From RCIO01 sp965232405 (GTDB lineage: Bacteria > Pseudomonadota > Alphaproteobacteria > Rhizobiales > Rhizobiaceae): a stretch of DNA of 64,000 nucleotides. The stretch spans positions 310,001-374,000 of the forward strand of contig OZ246966.1 of the NCBI GenBank assembly GCA_965232405.1, written 5' to 3'. Below, one piece after another: positions 1-8,428 of the stretch; the stretch's first letter is position 1; each line of letters starts with the position of its first letter. A program made the translations under genes and the position numbers. A model generated the notes under the pieces. That model was not told the DNA's origin and did not search any database. It saw nothing but the letters and a program-made list of their open reading frames with translations.

Positions 1-182
1 ATCAGGCCCTCGGCCGCGGTGCGGCCGGCCTTCTTGTCGGCCTTGGCAATGCCCTTCTTGCGCAGAAGGTCGATCGCAGCCTCCACGTCGCCGCTGGTTT
101 CGGCCAGCGCTGCCTTGCAGTCCATCATGCCCGCGCCGGTAATGTCGCGCAGTTCCTTAACCTGTGCTGCCGAGATGCTCAT
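1..182 (-). CDS. tsf: Elongation factor Ts, N-terminal part (cut by window edge)
   Basis: The 60 visible codons give the EF-Ts N-terminus: MSISAAQVKELRDITGAGMM, then DCKAALAETSGD and the LRKKGIAKADKKAGR region. This is the UBA-like domain and the linker that precede the core domain. EF-Ts recharges EF-Tu by exchanging GDP for GTP in the cytoplasm. The gene lies 101 bp downstream of rpsB on the same strand, the usual rpsB-tsf order. The rest of the gene lies beyond position 1. The family assignment is secure because the conserved TGAGMMDCK motif is present. Confidence 0.97.
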   Translation of the reverse strand, partial: MSISAAQVKELRDITGAGMMDCKAALAETSGDVEAAIDLLRKKGIAKADKKAGRTAAEGL

Positions 183-218
183 ATTTGCCTCTTCAATTCC
201 GCAGTCCTGAAACGGGCC

Positions 219-240
219 GCGCACCGCCTTCGCGGTGCGC
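219..240 (-). terminator. Intercistronic hairpin between rpsB and tsf
   Basis: A perfect 9-bp stem (219-227 with 232-240) has a 4-nt loop and lies in the rpsB-tsf spacer. No T-tract follows it on the minus strand, so it is more likely a partial attenuator or an RNA-processing/stability hairpin than a full terminator. Intergenic attenuation between rpsB and tsf is known in enterobacteria; its use here is inference. Confidence 0.5.
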
Positions 241-283
241 TATAGCCCGGGGAAATGACAGCCGGCTGACCGGCCGTCCGTTA

Positions 284-1225
284 TTAGGCGTCTTTCTTCT
301 TAGCCGCTGCCTTCTTGGCAGGCTCCTTGGCGTCGGCATCGTCCGCACCGACTTCCTCGGTGGTCTTGTCGTCGGCTGCAGCTTCTTCAGCGGGTGCATC
401 CGCCACTGCTTCGGCAGCTGCTTCCGCTGCCGGCGCTTCGGCAGGTGCCGCTTCGGCGGCAGTGGTAGCTTCCACTGCCGGCTCAACCGGCGTTTCAGCA
501 GCAGCGCCGATATCCACGCCCGAAGCGCCTTGCTGACGCGCGATGCCGTCAATCGCGGCCTTGGACACCAGGTCGCAATAAAGCGAGATGGCGCGCGCGG
601 CATCGTCATTGCCCGGGATCGGGAAATCGACAATGTCGGGGTCGCAGTTGGAATCAACCACCGCAACCACCGGAATGCCGAGGCGCTTGGCCTCCTGAAT
701 GGCGATCGCTTCCTTGTTGGTGTCGACAACGAACATCAGGTCCGGCGTCGAACCCATGTCCTTGATGCCGCCCAGCGCCCGGTCGAGCTTTTCGCGCTCG
801 CGCTCAAGGTTCAGACGCTCCTTCTTGGTGAAGGCCGATGCCTGCGATTCGTCAGCAAGCAGTTCTTCGAGCTTGCGCAGCCGCTGGATCGAGTTGGAGA
901 TCGTCTTCCAGTTGGTCAGCATGCCGCCGAGCCAGCGGGCGTTGACGTAATACTGAGCCGAGCGCTTGGCAGAATCGGCAATGATCTCCGAAGCCTGCCG
1001 CTTGGTGCCGACAAACAGCACGCGACCGCCGGTCGAAACCGTGTCGGAAATCTTCTTAAGTGCCTGGTGCAGCAGCGGCACCGTCTGCGAAAGATCGATG
1101 ATGTGAATATTGTTGCGGGCGCCGAAGATATACGCACCCATTTTCGGGTTCCAGCGGTGAGTCTGGTGTCCGAAGTGAACGCCAGCTTCCAATAGCTGAC
1201 GCATGCTGAAGTCAGGCAATGCCAT
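284..1225 (-). CDS. rpsB: 30S ribosomal protein S2 with long Ala/Glu/Lys-rich tail
   Basis: The protein has 313 residues. The start MALPDFSMRQLLEAGVHFGH was chosen because AAAGGA lies about 9 nt upstream and because this is the conserved S2 N-terminus; reading further upstream adds unrelated sequence. The S2 core (GVHFGHQTHRWNPKM, RWLGGMLTNW, DPDIVDFPIPGNDDA) ends near residue 240. About 70 residues rich in Ala and Glu follow, ending in a basic KKAAAKKKDA. S2 sits on the small-subunit back near the platform and is needed for S1 binding. The tail makes the protein longer than the typical 230-260 residues. It is probably disordered and lineage-specific. It is followed by tsf. Confidence 0.97.
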   Translation of the reverse strand: MALPDFSMRQLLEAGVHFGHQTHRWNPKMGAYIFGARNNIHIIDLSQTVPLLHQALKKISDTVSTGGRVLFVGTKRQASEIIADSAKRSAQYYVNARWLGGMLTNWKTISNSIQRLRKLEELLADESQASAFTKKERLNLEREREKLDRALGGIKDMGSTPDLMFVVDTNKEAIAIQEAKRLGIPVVAVVDSNCDPDIVDFPIPGNDDAARAISLYCDLVSKAAIDGIARQQGASGVDIGAAAETPVEPAVEATTAAEAAPAEAPAAEAAAEAVADAPAEEAAADDKTTEEVGADDADAKEPAKKAAAKKKDA

Positions 1226-1351
1226 CCAATTATCCTTTCCGGTTGGCCTCCACGGACAAAGGCGCGCCACCCGTCAGGGGCTTTGCGCCACCGGCGGTCA
1301 CCGGGGGATGTCTCCCGCCCGGAAACCAAGTCCGTGTGTGGAATGCGCGCG

Positions 1352-1380
1352 CATATAGATGGTGCAGCGCGGAATTGCAA
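1352..1380 (-). promoter_or_regulatory. Predicted sigma-70 type promoter of rpsB
   Basis: On the minus strand a -35 TTGCAA (1375-1380) is followed after exactly 17 bp by a -10 TATATG (1352-1357). This predicts a leader of roughly 120 nt before the rpsB start, long enough for autoregulation by S2. The promoter is read from sequence only. Confidence 0.55.
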
Positions 1381-1401
1381 GCTGTGTGCCTGTTGGCGCC
1401 T

Positions 1402-2232
1402 TTATTGCGCCTCGCACCCTTCGGCTTCCCGCTCATACATCGCCAGGTCGACGAGTTGGCCTTTCATGGAGAATTCGCCGTAATCCATGATGATGTCGCG
1501 GGTGACGCCGTTTTCATGCAGCTTGAACGAGATGCGGTAGCTGGGCAGTTCCTCTCCCGTCCCGTCGGAGAGGTCGAAATAGGCGATATCGACCGGCCAG
1601 AAGCGATCCTCGCCGAGCGAGGCCATCACGGCCTTTTCCGGGTCGCCTGCATCCACCGGCGCTTTGGTGCCGATGATCACGGTCGTAGTCATGACCTTGT
1701 CGGCATCTTCCGACCCGTCGAAGATCGTGGTTTCGTAAAACGTCTCCGAACCCTGCGCCCTGCTGATCAGGTCGAGCAGATGTTCGGTTGGGAATTGCGA
1801 CCGTTCAAGCGCAAGGGTGCGGTTGTCGGGCTTGTCCAGATCGACCTCGATGCCATCCGTGTCGCGCGTCGCGCTGCCCTTGATCTCGTGGTCCAGCTTC
1901 TGGTCGACATAGGACTTGGTGACGAAGCTGAAATGATCGCCCGAAGCATCCTCGTAGGTCGAGGTCTGCAGGTCGCTCAGGCGCGACACCTCGCTGGTGT
2001 TGATCTCCGTGACGAAACGAAAATTGACCGTGTAGCCCTCGCAGGCCGAACCGTCGAACTCGTAGACCATGCGCCCGGTGATGCCGGTAATGCCCGAGCG
2101 GTCCGAGGCCTGGTTGAGCTCGAGGTCATAGACCGCGCGATGCGGCGCAAGGGCACTTGCCGCCTGCGCGGCGAACGAACCGGCCGCCGTGAAGGCTGCC
2201 AGGCAGAGAAAAGCGAGGCGCTTTGCGCGCAT
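1402..2232 (-). CDS. eipB: EipB-like periplasmic cell envelope integrity protein (DUF1849)
   Basis: The protein has 276 residues. It starts with a signal peptide (MRAKRLAFLCLAAFTAAGSF, likely cleaved after AAQA) and continues as one DUF1849 domain with the conserved ALAPHRAVYDLEL opening. Two cysteines are visible, one near residue 62 (GSACEGY) and one at the C-terminus (EGCEAQ). This matches the disulfide pair described for Brucella EipB, a spiral beta protein of the periplasm that supports envelope integrity. GGAG lies 8 nt upstream of the ATG. The gene is divergent from the RidA-family gene. The function is taken from the family. Confidence 0.88.
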   Translation of the reverse strand: MRAKRLAFLCLAAFTAAGSFAAQAASALAPHRAVYDLELNQASDRSGITGITGRMVYEFDGSACEGYTVNFRFVTEINTSEVSRLSDLQTSTYEDASGDHFSFVTKSYVDQKLDHEIKGSATRDTDGIEVDLDKPDNRTLALERSQFPTEHLLDLISRAQGSETFYETTIFDGSEDADKVMTTTVIIGTKAPVDAGDPEKAVMASLGEDRFWPVDIAYFDLSDGTGEELPSYRISFKLHENGVTRDIIMDYGEFSMKGQLVDLAMYEREAEGCEAQ

Positions 2233-2367
2233 ATGGATATTTCTCCAAAACTGTCTTGGGCGTTTATCACGCCGCGTGTACCACATTATCCCATGAGTTG
2301 GCGGAAACGAGGCCAAAGTCGATAGCCGCCAAACGAACATCACAGGCATTTGGAGGGCTGCACAGCC

Positions 2368-2832
2368 ATGACAACCGTTGAAGACCGCCTTGCCGAACTG
2401 GGCGTGACCGTTCCCACGGTTGCCGCACCGGCAGCAAACTATGTTCCATGGGTCCGCACCGGCAAGTTGCTTCTCACCGCAGGCCAGCTCCCCTTCGTCG
2501 ACGGCAAGCTGTTCAGAACCGGACTGCTCGGCCGCGACCTCGACACAGAGACCGGCAGCCAAGCCGCGGGCTATTGCGCGGCCAATGTCATCGGCGTCCT
2601 GAAAGCCGCCTGCGACGGCGACCTTGAGCGCATTGCCCGCATCGTCAAGATCACCGTGTTCGTTGCCTCGACCCCAGATTTTGTCGAGCAGCACATTGTC
2701 GGCAATGGCGCATCGGATCTTCTCGTTGCCGCATTCGGCGATAAAGGCAAACATGCCCGCTCTGCGGTCGGCATGGCAGTGCTGCCGCTCAATGCGCCGG
2801 TCGAGGTCGAAGCGATTGCGGAACTGGCCTGA
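2368..2832 (+). CDS. RidA (YjgF/YER057c) family protein
   Basis: The protein has 154 residues, somewhat longer than classical RidA (about 128). It has the family pattern: LLLTAGQLPFVDGKL, then AANVIGVLKAA, VKITVFVASTPDF, and the C-terminal RSAVGMAVLPLNAPVEVEA. The conserved Arg that binds the carboxylate in active RidA is present in the ARSAVG segment. RidA proteins are cytosolic trimers that hydrolyse reactive enamine/imine intermediates. This longer branch (COG0251) is less well defined biochemically. TGGAGGG precedes the ATG by about 10 nt. The phosphodiesterase gene follows after 11 bp, so the two are probably co-transcribed. Confidence 0.85.
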   Translation: MTTVEDRLAELGVTVPTVAAPAANYVPWVRTGKLLLTAGQLPFVDGKLFRTGLLGRDLDTETGSQAAGYCAANVIGVLKAACDGDLERIARIVKITVFVASTPDFVEQHIVGNGASDLLVAAFGDKGKHARSAVGMAVLPLNAPVEVEAIAELA

Positions 2833-2843
2833 GACAACGCTTC

Positions 2844-3584
2844 ATGAGCAAACTTGACTGGCTGACCGCGCGGCCCGTGGCCCATCGCGGCCTGCACGAC
2901 CTTAACCATCAACGCTGGGAAAACACGCTCTCGGCGTTCGACGCCGCCATCGAGCGCAACTTCGCCATTGAATGCGATGTCCATCTATCGAAGGACGGCG
3001 TGCCGATCGTGTTCCACGATCACGACCTGAAGCGCCTTACTGGCGAGCAAGGCCTCATCGTCGAACGAACGGCAGCTGAGCTTGTGCAACTGCGCATTGG
3101 TGGCACAGCGGATCGCATACCCACCCTTGCGGAAATGCTGGCACGGGTTGCCGGCCGGGTTCCCATCGTGATCGAGCTGAAGGGCACGCAGGGCCATGAT
3201 GACGGGCTGGTGGCCGCAGTCGGCACAGCACTATCGGCCTATGACGGCAAGGCGGCGATCATGTCGTTCAATCACTGGCTGGTTCGCCAGTTCGCGTCGG
3301 ACGCTCCCGGCGTCACCGCTGGCCTGACCGCGCTGGGCGCAATGCCGGAACATCTTGAGGCGCATTTTTCCATGCTGGCGCACGGCATCGACTTCGCGTC
3401 GTTTCACGCGCTGGACCTGCCCAATCCGTTCACAACCATGCTGCGGGAGCAGCTGGGGCTGCCCATGATCACCTGGACGGTGCGCGACAGGACCTCATAC
3501 GATCTGACGAAAGCACATGCCGACCAGATGACGTTCGAGGGTTTCGATCCCGACGATCCGGATTCGGTATCACAACTGTCGTGA
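2844..3584 (+). CDS. Glycerophosphodiester phosphodiesterase family protein
   Basis: The protein has 246 residues and spans one GDPD TIM-barrel domain. The catalytic and metal-binding signatures are visible: VAHRGLHD near residue 13, ENTLSAFDAAI, FAIECDVHLSKDGVPIVFHD (the E-D-H triad), and VIELKG. No signal peptide is seen, so it should be a cytosolic UgpQ-type enzyme releasing sn-glycerol 3-phosphate and an alcohol from glycerophosphodiesters. It lies 11 bp after the RidA-family gene. The substrate cannot be read from the sequence. Confidence 0.9.
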   Translation: MSKLDWLTARPVAHRGLHDLNHQRWENTLSAFDAAIERNFAIECDVHLSKDGVPIVFHDHDLKRLTGEQGLIVERTAAELVQLRIGGTADRIPTLAEMLARVAGRVPIVIELKGTQGHDDGLVAAVGTALSAYDGKAAIMSFNHWLVRQFASDAPGVTAGLTALGAMPEHLEAHFSMLAHGIDFASFHALDLPNPFTTMLREQLGLPMITWTVRDRTSYDLTKAHADQMTFEGFDPDDPDSVSQLS

Positions 3585-3647
3585 CTGCCTTGCAGCGTTC
3601 CTCCCGCATATTAGGTAAGGGGTGGTCGCGCACATGCGGCGCATGAC

Positions 3648-4859
3648 ATGGCGGGTGGAATGAACCAAAGCGATGGACAGGGCAGCGGCGCGGGCGAATT
3701 TGCCATCCGCGTCATGCCATCGCTTGACGCAATCCCCGCATCGGAATGGTCCACGCTTGGAGGTGCTTCGCGCGGCGCGAACGATCCCTACAATCCATTT
3801 CTCAGCCACGCCTTTCTTTCATCATTGGAGGAAAGCGGTTGCGTGTCGCACGAAACCGGCTGGCTGCCGCAGCATCTCAGGCTGGAAGCGCCTGATGGGC
3901 GCATGCTGGGAGCCGTTCCCTGCTACCTGAAATCCCACAGCCAGGGCGAATATGTCTTCGACTATGGCTGGGCCGACGCATTCGAACGCGCCGGAGGTCG
4001 CTACTACCCCAAGCTTCAGGTCTCGATCCCGTTCACGCCGGCCTCCGGGCCGCGCCTGCTGGCCGCGCCCGGCGAGGACAGGCCAACGGTGGGGGCTGCC
4101 CTCGCCGAGGGGTTGAAGGCACTGTGCGCAAGGATCGGTGCATCGTCTGTCCATGTCACCTTCGCCCCCGAAGATCAGGCCAGCCTGCTCGCCGAACACG
4201 GTTTCCTGCATCGCACCGACCAGCAGTTTCACTTCTTCAACGAAGGTTATGAGAACTACGACGACTTTCTGGCCACCCTCGCCTCGCGCAAGCGCAAAGC
4301 GCTGAAAAAGGAACGCCGTACGGCACTCGAAAACTGCATCGAAATCGACTGGCTGACCGGCAAGGACATCACCGAAGCCGCGCTCGACGATTTCTTTGGC
4401 TTCTACATGGACACCGGCTCGCGCAAATGGGGCCGGCCTTACCTCAACCGCGAGTTCTATTCGCTGGTCGCGGAGCGCATGGCCGATGACATTCTGCTTG
4501 TCATGGCGCGACGCGATGGGCGCTACATCGCCGGTGCGATCAATTTCATCGGCTCCGATACGCTCTATGGCCGCCACTGGGGTTGTGTCGAGGACCACCC
4601 ATTTCTGCATTTCGAGGTCTGCTACCATCAGGCGATCGACTTTGCGATCGCACATGGCCTGAAGGTCGTGGAAGCCGGCGCACAGGGCGAGCACAAGCTG
4701 GCGCGCGGCTATATGCCGGTAATGACCCATTCGGCCCATCACATTGCGCATCAGGGCCTGCGCGGCGCGGTGGAAGACTATCTAGAGCGCGAGCGCCGCG
4801 ACGTGGAGGCCATCGGCGAATATCTAGCCGAGCGCGGGCCGTTCAGGAAAAACGGCTAG
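3648..4859 (+). CDS. FemAB/GNAT-like protein of the COG3146 (DUF482) family
   Basis: The protein has 403 residues. It matches the COG3146 family, predicted N-acyltransferases related to FemAB, with segments such as NPFLSHAFLSSLEESGCV near residue 49, GWLPQHLRLE, EYVFDYGWADAF, RKRKALKKERR near residue 220, and GRHWGCVEDHPFLHFEVCYY-like HFEVCYHQAIDFAI. The C-terminus has EAGAQGEHKLARGYMPV. Members are annotated as GNAT or peptidoglycan-biosynthesis proteins, but the substrate is not established. An alternative ATG at 3660 (MNQSDGQGSG) has a better-placed purine run, so the first four residues are uncertain. Confidence 0.85.
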   Translation: MAGGMNQSDGQGSGAGEFAIRVMPSLDAIPASEWSTLGGASRGANDPYNPFLSHAFLSSLEESGCVSHETGWLPQHLRLEAPDGRMLGAVPCYLKSHSQGEYVFDYGWADAFERAGGRYYPKLQVSIPFTPASGPRLLAAPGEDRPTVGAALAEGLKALCARIGASSVHVTFAPEDQASLLAEHGFLHRTDQQFHFFNEGYENYDDFLATLASRKRKALKKERRTALENCIEIDWLTGKDITEAALDDFFGFYMDTGSRKWGRPYLNREFYSLVAERMADDILLVMARRDGRYIAGAINFIGSDTLYGRHWGCVEDHPFLHFEVCYHQAIDFAIAHGLKVVEAGAQGEHKLARGYMPVMTHSAHHIAHQGLRGAVEDYLERERRDVEAIGEYLAERGPFRKNG

Positions 4860-4865
4860 TGCAAA

Positions 4866-5027
4866 TCAGTTGCGCCGAAACACGATCGGCACGAGAAACG
4901 CGAAACAGGCGACAAGGAAAAACAAGCCGCCAAGCAGCGCCAGCACGTCGCCCGACCGCCATGCCGATACGATGAAAAAGACTGCCGAGACGATAAACAG
5001 AATCCAGCCCGCCAACACCCACCGCAT
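4866..5027 (-). CDS. Small two-helix membrane protein, 53 residues
   Basis: The start MRWVLAGWILFIVS was chosen because GGAG lies 6 nt upstream. A longer reading from a GTG at 5108 would overlap the HIT gene and lacks a well-spaced ribosome site. Two hydrophobic segments (residues about 4-22 and 29-48) are separated by SAWRSGDV, and the protein ends in a basic VFRRN. It is an inner-membrane hairpin of unknown function. It is convergent with the COG3146 gene (6-bp gap) and divergent from the HIT gene. Confidence 0.6.
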   Translation of the reverse strand: MRWVLAGWILFIVSAVFFIVSAWRSGDVLALLGGLFFLVACFAFLVPIVFRRN

Positions 5028-5097
5028 GCTGTGCTCCGTCTTGACCTGAGCCGCCAGTGGCCCGAACATCCGGCGCCAAGCGACATACGAGGATTTG

Positions 5098-5526
5098 ATG
5101 ACCGCCACCCCCTACGATGACAGCAATGTCTTTGCCAAGATACTGCGCGGCGAGCTTCCCGCTCACAAGCTCTACGAGGACGACGAAACCTTCGCCTTCA
5201 TGGACATCATGCCGCGCGGCGACGGGCATTGTCTTGTGATCCCGAAGAAGCCGTCGCGCAACATTCTCGATGTCGACGCAGACAGCCTTGCATCGGTCAT
5301 GCGCACCGTTAAGAAGATCGCCATTGCAGCGAAGAAGGGCATGGATGCCGACGGCGTTACCATCCAGCAATTCTCCGAGCCGGCAGGCGGACAGGTGGTC
5401 TTTCACCTCCACGTCCACATCATTCCGCGCTTCGACGGCGTCGCGCTCAAGCGTCCGACCGGCGACATGGAAGACAATGAGGTGCTTGCAAAGAACGCTG
5501 AGAAGATACGCTCTGCGCTCGACTGA
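5098..5526 (+). CDS. HIT family nucleotide-binding hydrolase
   Basis: The protein has 142 residues and is a full-length HIT-domain protein. The histidine triad HLHVHIIPR is at residues 103-111, with the upstream conserved FAFMDIMPRGDGHCLVIPK segment. HIT proteins are dimeric hydrolases or transferases acting on nucleotide phosphoramidates and dinucleoside polyphosphates. This length and motif fit the HinT/Hit branch. GAGGA lies about 5 nt before the ATG. The convergent azlD gene ends immediately after it. Confidence 0.92.
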   Translation: MTATPYDDSNVFAKILRGELPAHKLYEDDETFAFMDIMPRGDGHCLVIPKKPSRNILDVDADSLASVMRTVKKIAIAAKKGMDADGVTIQQFSEPAGGQVVFHLHVHIIPRFDGVALKRPTGDMEDNEVLAKNAEKIRSALD

Positions 5527-5874
5527 TCAGACAAGCAGCATCCCACCGACCAGCACCGCCTCGGCAGTGAAAATGCCAACCAGCATGTGTTTGTTTGCCG
5601 CCAGATAGGCGGCGAAACCCGCGGCAGCCGCGCCCACGCGCAGCCACACAGGCGCGTCCGCAAGCCCGCCGTTCGGGGTGAGGATCAGGCTGGCAATGAC
5701 AGCCGCCACCAGCGCGGTTGCTACAGAGCGCACGAATACCAGCGCCTCGGATGTCTCGGAAATCCGACCTCCCAGAATGACGCCCACGACGCGCCAGATG
5801 TCGGTCGCCAGCCAACCGGCGATCAGGATGAAGAGATAGGGCCACCACCAGCTATCGATCGCGTCGAAGGTCAC
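5527..5874 (-). CDS. azlD: AzlD-like branched-chain amino acid exporter subunit
   Basis: The protein has 115 residues and a GTG start that overlaps the azlC stop codon by 4 nt (GTGA), which fixes the start and implies translational coupling. There are four hydrophobic segments (LFILIAGWLATDIWRVVGV, VATALVAAVIASLIL, AAGFAAYLA, AEAVLVGGMLLV). This fits AzlD, the small partner of AzlC, which together export branched-chain amino acids or analogues. The substrate is inferred from the family. Confidence 0.8.
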   Translation of the reverse strand: MTFDAIDSWWWPYLFILIAGWLATDIWRVVGVILGGRISETSEALVFVRSVATALVAAVIASLILTPNGGLADAPVWLRVGAAAAGFAAYLAANKHMLVGIFTAEAVLVGGMLLV

Positions 5875-6626
5875 GATGCCGCCCTCCGCGCCGAAAACCG
5901 GTGAACCAGATAGGCGGCCGTGCCGCCGACCAGTCCGGTGATCAGCAGGCTGAATTCGGGTATCACCAGCGCGAAGGCGGGACCGAGCACTAGGCCGAAC
6001 ACCATGGCGTATTTGGCTGCGTGTTCGCGTGCCGATCCCCACAACGAGGTGAGGAAATACATCGGCATCAGCAAAAGCAGTGCGGCGGACACGATGGGTG
6101 GAAGGTCCTGCGCCACCCAATAGACAATCGCCACCACGCACATGTTGAGGATGACCAGCGACGAGCCCACACCGCCATACCAGGCCGTGCGCCGCTCGCG
6201 CGGCACAGTGCACACCTTGTTCATGGCGACGACCCATGAGGTCACGGCCACGAAATGCGAAAGAAGGTAGAGTACCCAGCCACGGGTGCGCTCGGCTTTG
6301 ATTTCGGGAACGAGCGAAACCACCATCGGGGTCAGCCGAACCGACGAAAGCGCCACGGCAAGTGCTGCCGCAGGCAGCCCGCTTCCGGCCAGGATCGCAC
6401 CAATCAGCACCACCTGCGCCGGCAACGCCCAGATGAAACCGGTCATGAACAGCGCCTGCGGCAGCGTAACGCCGGCTTCGAGTGCAAGCGCCGCAAATCC
6501 CACGAAGCTGGATGCGAGGATCAGCGCCGGCAGCGAAACCACCTCGCTCACGCCCCTCCAGTACCAGCCGAGATTGCCGCCGGCGGCCTCATCGGTTTGT
6601 TCGGAAACGGTCTCGGAATCAGACAT
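5871..6626 (-). CDS. azlC: AzlC family exporter, large subunit
   Basis: The protein has 251 residues with several membrane helices. The AzlC hallmarks are GVTLPQALFMTGFIWALPAQ and the LSSVRLTPMVVSLVPE segment. A soluble 25-residue N-terminus precedes the first helix. It is encoded directly upstream of azlD with a 4-nt overlap. AzlCD pairs are inner-membrane exporters (in Bacillus, of branched-chain amino acids and 4-azaleucine). No dedicated Lrp-type regulator gene lies next to it here. Confidence 0.87.
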   Translation of the reverse strand: MSDSETVSEQTDEAAGGNLGWYWRGVSEVVSLPALILASSFVGFAALALEAGVTLPQALFMTGFIWALPAQVVLIGAILAGSGLPAAALAVALSSVRLTPMVVSLVPEIKAERTRGWVLYLLSHFVAVTSWVVAMNKVCTVPRERRTAWYGGVGSSLVILNMCVVAIVYWVAQDLPPIVSAALLLLMPMYFLTSLWGSAREHAAKYAMVFGLVLGPAFALVIPEFSLLITGLVGGTAAYLVHRFSARRAAS

Positions 6627-6763
6627 TTGCGCCGCTTACCACAGGCGCACGCGCCCCGCGACGCCAATCGCCGGCCAGCCGCTGGGCCAATCGCACAATG
6701 CCGCGTTAGCGAAACGGCAATCGCTTTGAGCTAGTCCGGCATCATGCTGCAGTGGATGATGCC

Positions 6764-7882
6764 ATGAGCGATGTGACAACGACATCGGCCGGATACACGG
6801 GAACCGCCTCCCCGCATGCCCTCTGGCGCTCGATCGTCGTGGCGGCATGGCGGCACCGTTTCGTGCATCAGGCGGCAATCGCCACCTTTGCCCTTGCCCT
6901 TGTCGTGGGCGAGCGGACCGGCAACCGCCCGGATCTCGGCGTCATTGCTTCCTTCGCTTTCGATCTGATGCTGGTTCTGTGGCTGGCGGCGTGCGCCGCC
7001 GTGCTCTACCGGCTCTATGTGCTCGCCACCCGCATGCGCGAACCGTCGCCAACCAGGGCGTTGCTGCGGTCGGTCGGCGCCTACATTTCAAACCGGGAAC
7101 TGATCGCCAATTCGCTGAACGGCCTTGCTGCGATGATCGTGTTTGCGGCCGGGTTCGGTATCCTCAAGGGCGCGATTGCCATACTCGCACCGTTCCGTTG
7201 GGACGTGACATTCGCGGCATGGGACCGCGCGCTGCATTTCGGCCGCGCTCCGCACGAATGGCTTTGGCCGCTGATCGGCTCGCCGCTTGCCGTCTGGCTG
7301 GTCAACCTGGCCTATAATTTCTGGTTCGTCGTTCTGGCCGGGTCGATGCTCTATGCGTCGATCGCAGCGCGCGATACGCGCCTTCGGCACCAGTTCCTCA
7401 TCAGCCTTGTCCTGGTCTGGGTCCTGGCCGGTTTCTTTGTTGCAATGGCCTTTTCGTCAGCCGGCCCCTGTTACTATGCGCTGCTGGGCCTGGGCAGCCA
7501 ATTCCAGCCGTTGATGGACGCGCTTGCCGCAGCCAACGAAACCTACCCTATCTGGGCGCTCTCAACGCAGGACGTCCTCTGGAGCGGCTACAGTGGTGCA
7601 TCGACCGGCAGCGTCGGCATATCGGCCTTTCCGTCCGTCCATGTAGCCACCGCCGTCCTGATCGCGATTTATGCGAGCCGGCAATCGGTAGTCATCGGCG
7701 CAGCACTTTGGGGTTTCGCCGCCGTCATCATGGTGGGCTCGGTCGTGCTCGGGTGGCATTACGCCATCGACGGTTATGCCGGCGCGATCCTGACCGTTGC
7801 GATCTGGAAGGGCACGGGGCTTTTCCTCAGCTGGTTTGCAGCACCAGACGTACCGGAAGCCCGACCGGGGCCGCGCGCCTAG
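6764..7882 (+). CDS. PAP2 superfamily membrane phosphatase (Aur1/Ipt1-like)
   Basis: The protein has 372 residues and about eight hydrophobic helices. The active-site motifs of the PAP2_3 branch are visible: SAFPSVHVATAVL near residue 290 and the later GWHYAIDGYAG with the catalytic His. The classical first motif (K-x6-RP) is not obvious, as expected for inositolphosphotransferase-like members. It is probably an integral-membrane lipid phosphatase or phosphotransferase acting on the periplasmic face. An in-frame GTG at 6752 could add four residues; the ATG was preferred because GGA lies 6 nt before it. Its last 4 bp overlap the convergent gene. Confidence 0.82.
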   Translation: MSDVTTTSAGYTGTASPHALWRSIVVAAWRHRFVHQAAIATFALALVVGERTGNRPDLGVIASFAFDLMLVLWLAACAAVLYRLYVLATRMREPSPTRALLRSVGAYISNRELIANSLNGLAAMIVFAAGFGILKGAIAILAPFRWDVTFAAWDRALHFGRAPHEWLWPLIGSPLAVWLVNLAYNFWFVVLAGSMLYASIAARDTRLRHQFLISLVLVWVLAGFFVAMAFSSAGPCYYALLGLGSQFQPLMDALAAANETYPIWALSTQDVLWSGYSGASTGSVGISAFPSVHVATAVLIAIYASRQSVVIGAALWGFAAVIMVGSVVLGWHYAIDGYAGAILTVAIWKGTGLFLSWFAAPDVPEARPGPRA

Positions 7883-8394
7883 GTCCAGCCAAGCTTTGCG
7901 GTAATCCGCCGTGCCCGTGCGGCCAGCGCCTTGCGCTCGGAACGCAGCGCCTTGTCGAGCTGCTCGCGTGCAATTGCCTCGTCGATACGTCCCGTTGCCC
8001 CCAAATCGGCGAGACCGGACAATGCCGAAGCCGCGGCGATATTCGATTTGTTGGCGGTTTGGACGACCAGAGTGTCGGCCAGCTGCTGCGTCTGGTCGTC
8101 ATCGAGCTGCATGACGGACAGCACCTTGGGAAGCTGTTCGCCGATCTCCCATTGCGAGCAGCGCCTCAGGATGAGCAGCAAACGGTCGGCATAAGGCTGG
8201 AACAGCGCCGGCGCGTCGCCGCCAACCTGCATAAGTACATGCGCCGCATGTGAAACAACCGCCGTATCTTCGTCTTCGAGGCAATCGACCAGCGACCGGA
8301 CGAGCGACGGATCGTCCAGCACCTCGCGCGCAACGGAAGACGCCTCGCCGACTTCCTTGCGGTCGCCATTGGCGAGGCGTTGCCTCACTTGCAT
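7879..8394 (-). CDS. HEAT-repeat-like helical protein, unknown function
   Basis: The protein has 171 residues and is entirely helical in appearance. Its pattern resembles HEAT or armadillo repeats: VLDDPSLVRSLVDCLEDED, AVVSHAAHVLMQVG, ALFQPYADRLLLILR. It has no signal peptide or membrane segment. Such scaffolds mediate protein contacts, but no partner can be named. It is downstream of clpA (34-bp gap) on the same strand, so it may be co-transcribed. An in-frame TTG at 8412 would add six residues; neither start has a clear ribosome site. Confidence 0.65.
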   Translation of the reverse strand: MQVRQRLANGDRKEVGEASSVAREVLDDPSLVRSLVDCLEDEDTAVVSHAAHVLMQVGGDAPALFQPYADRLLLILRRCSQWEIGEQLPKVLSVMQLDDDQTQQLADTLVVQTANKSNIAAASALSGLADLGATGRIDEAIAREQLDKALRSERKALAARARRITAKLGWT

Positions 8395-8428
8395 ATGTCG
8401 TTCGTCGGGCAAGGCTACCCGCGCCGGC

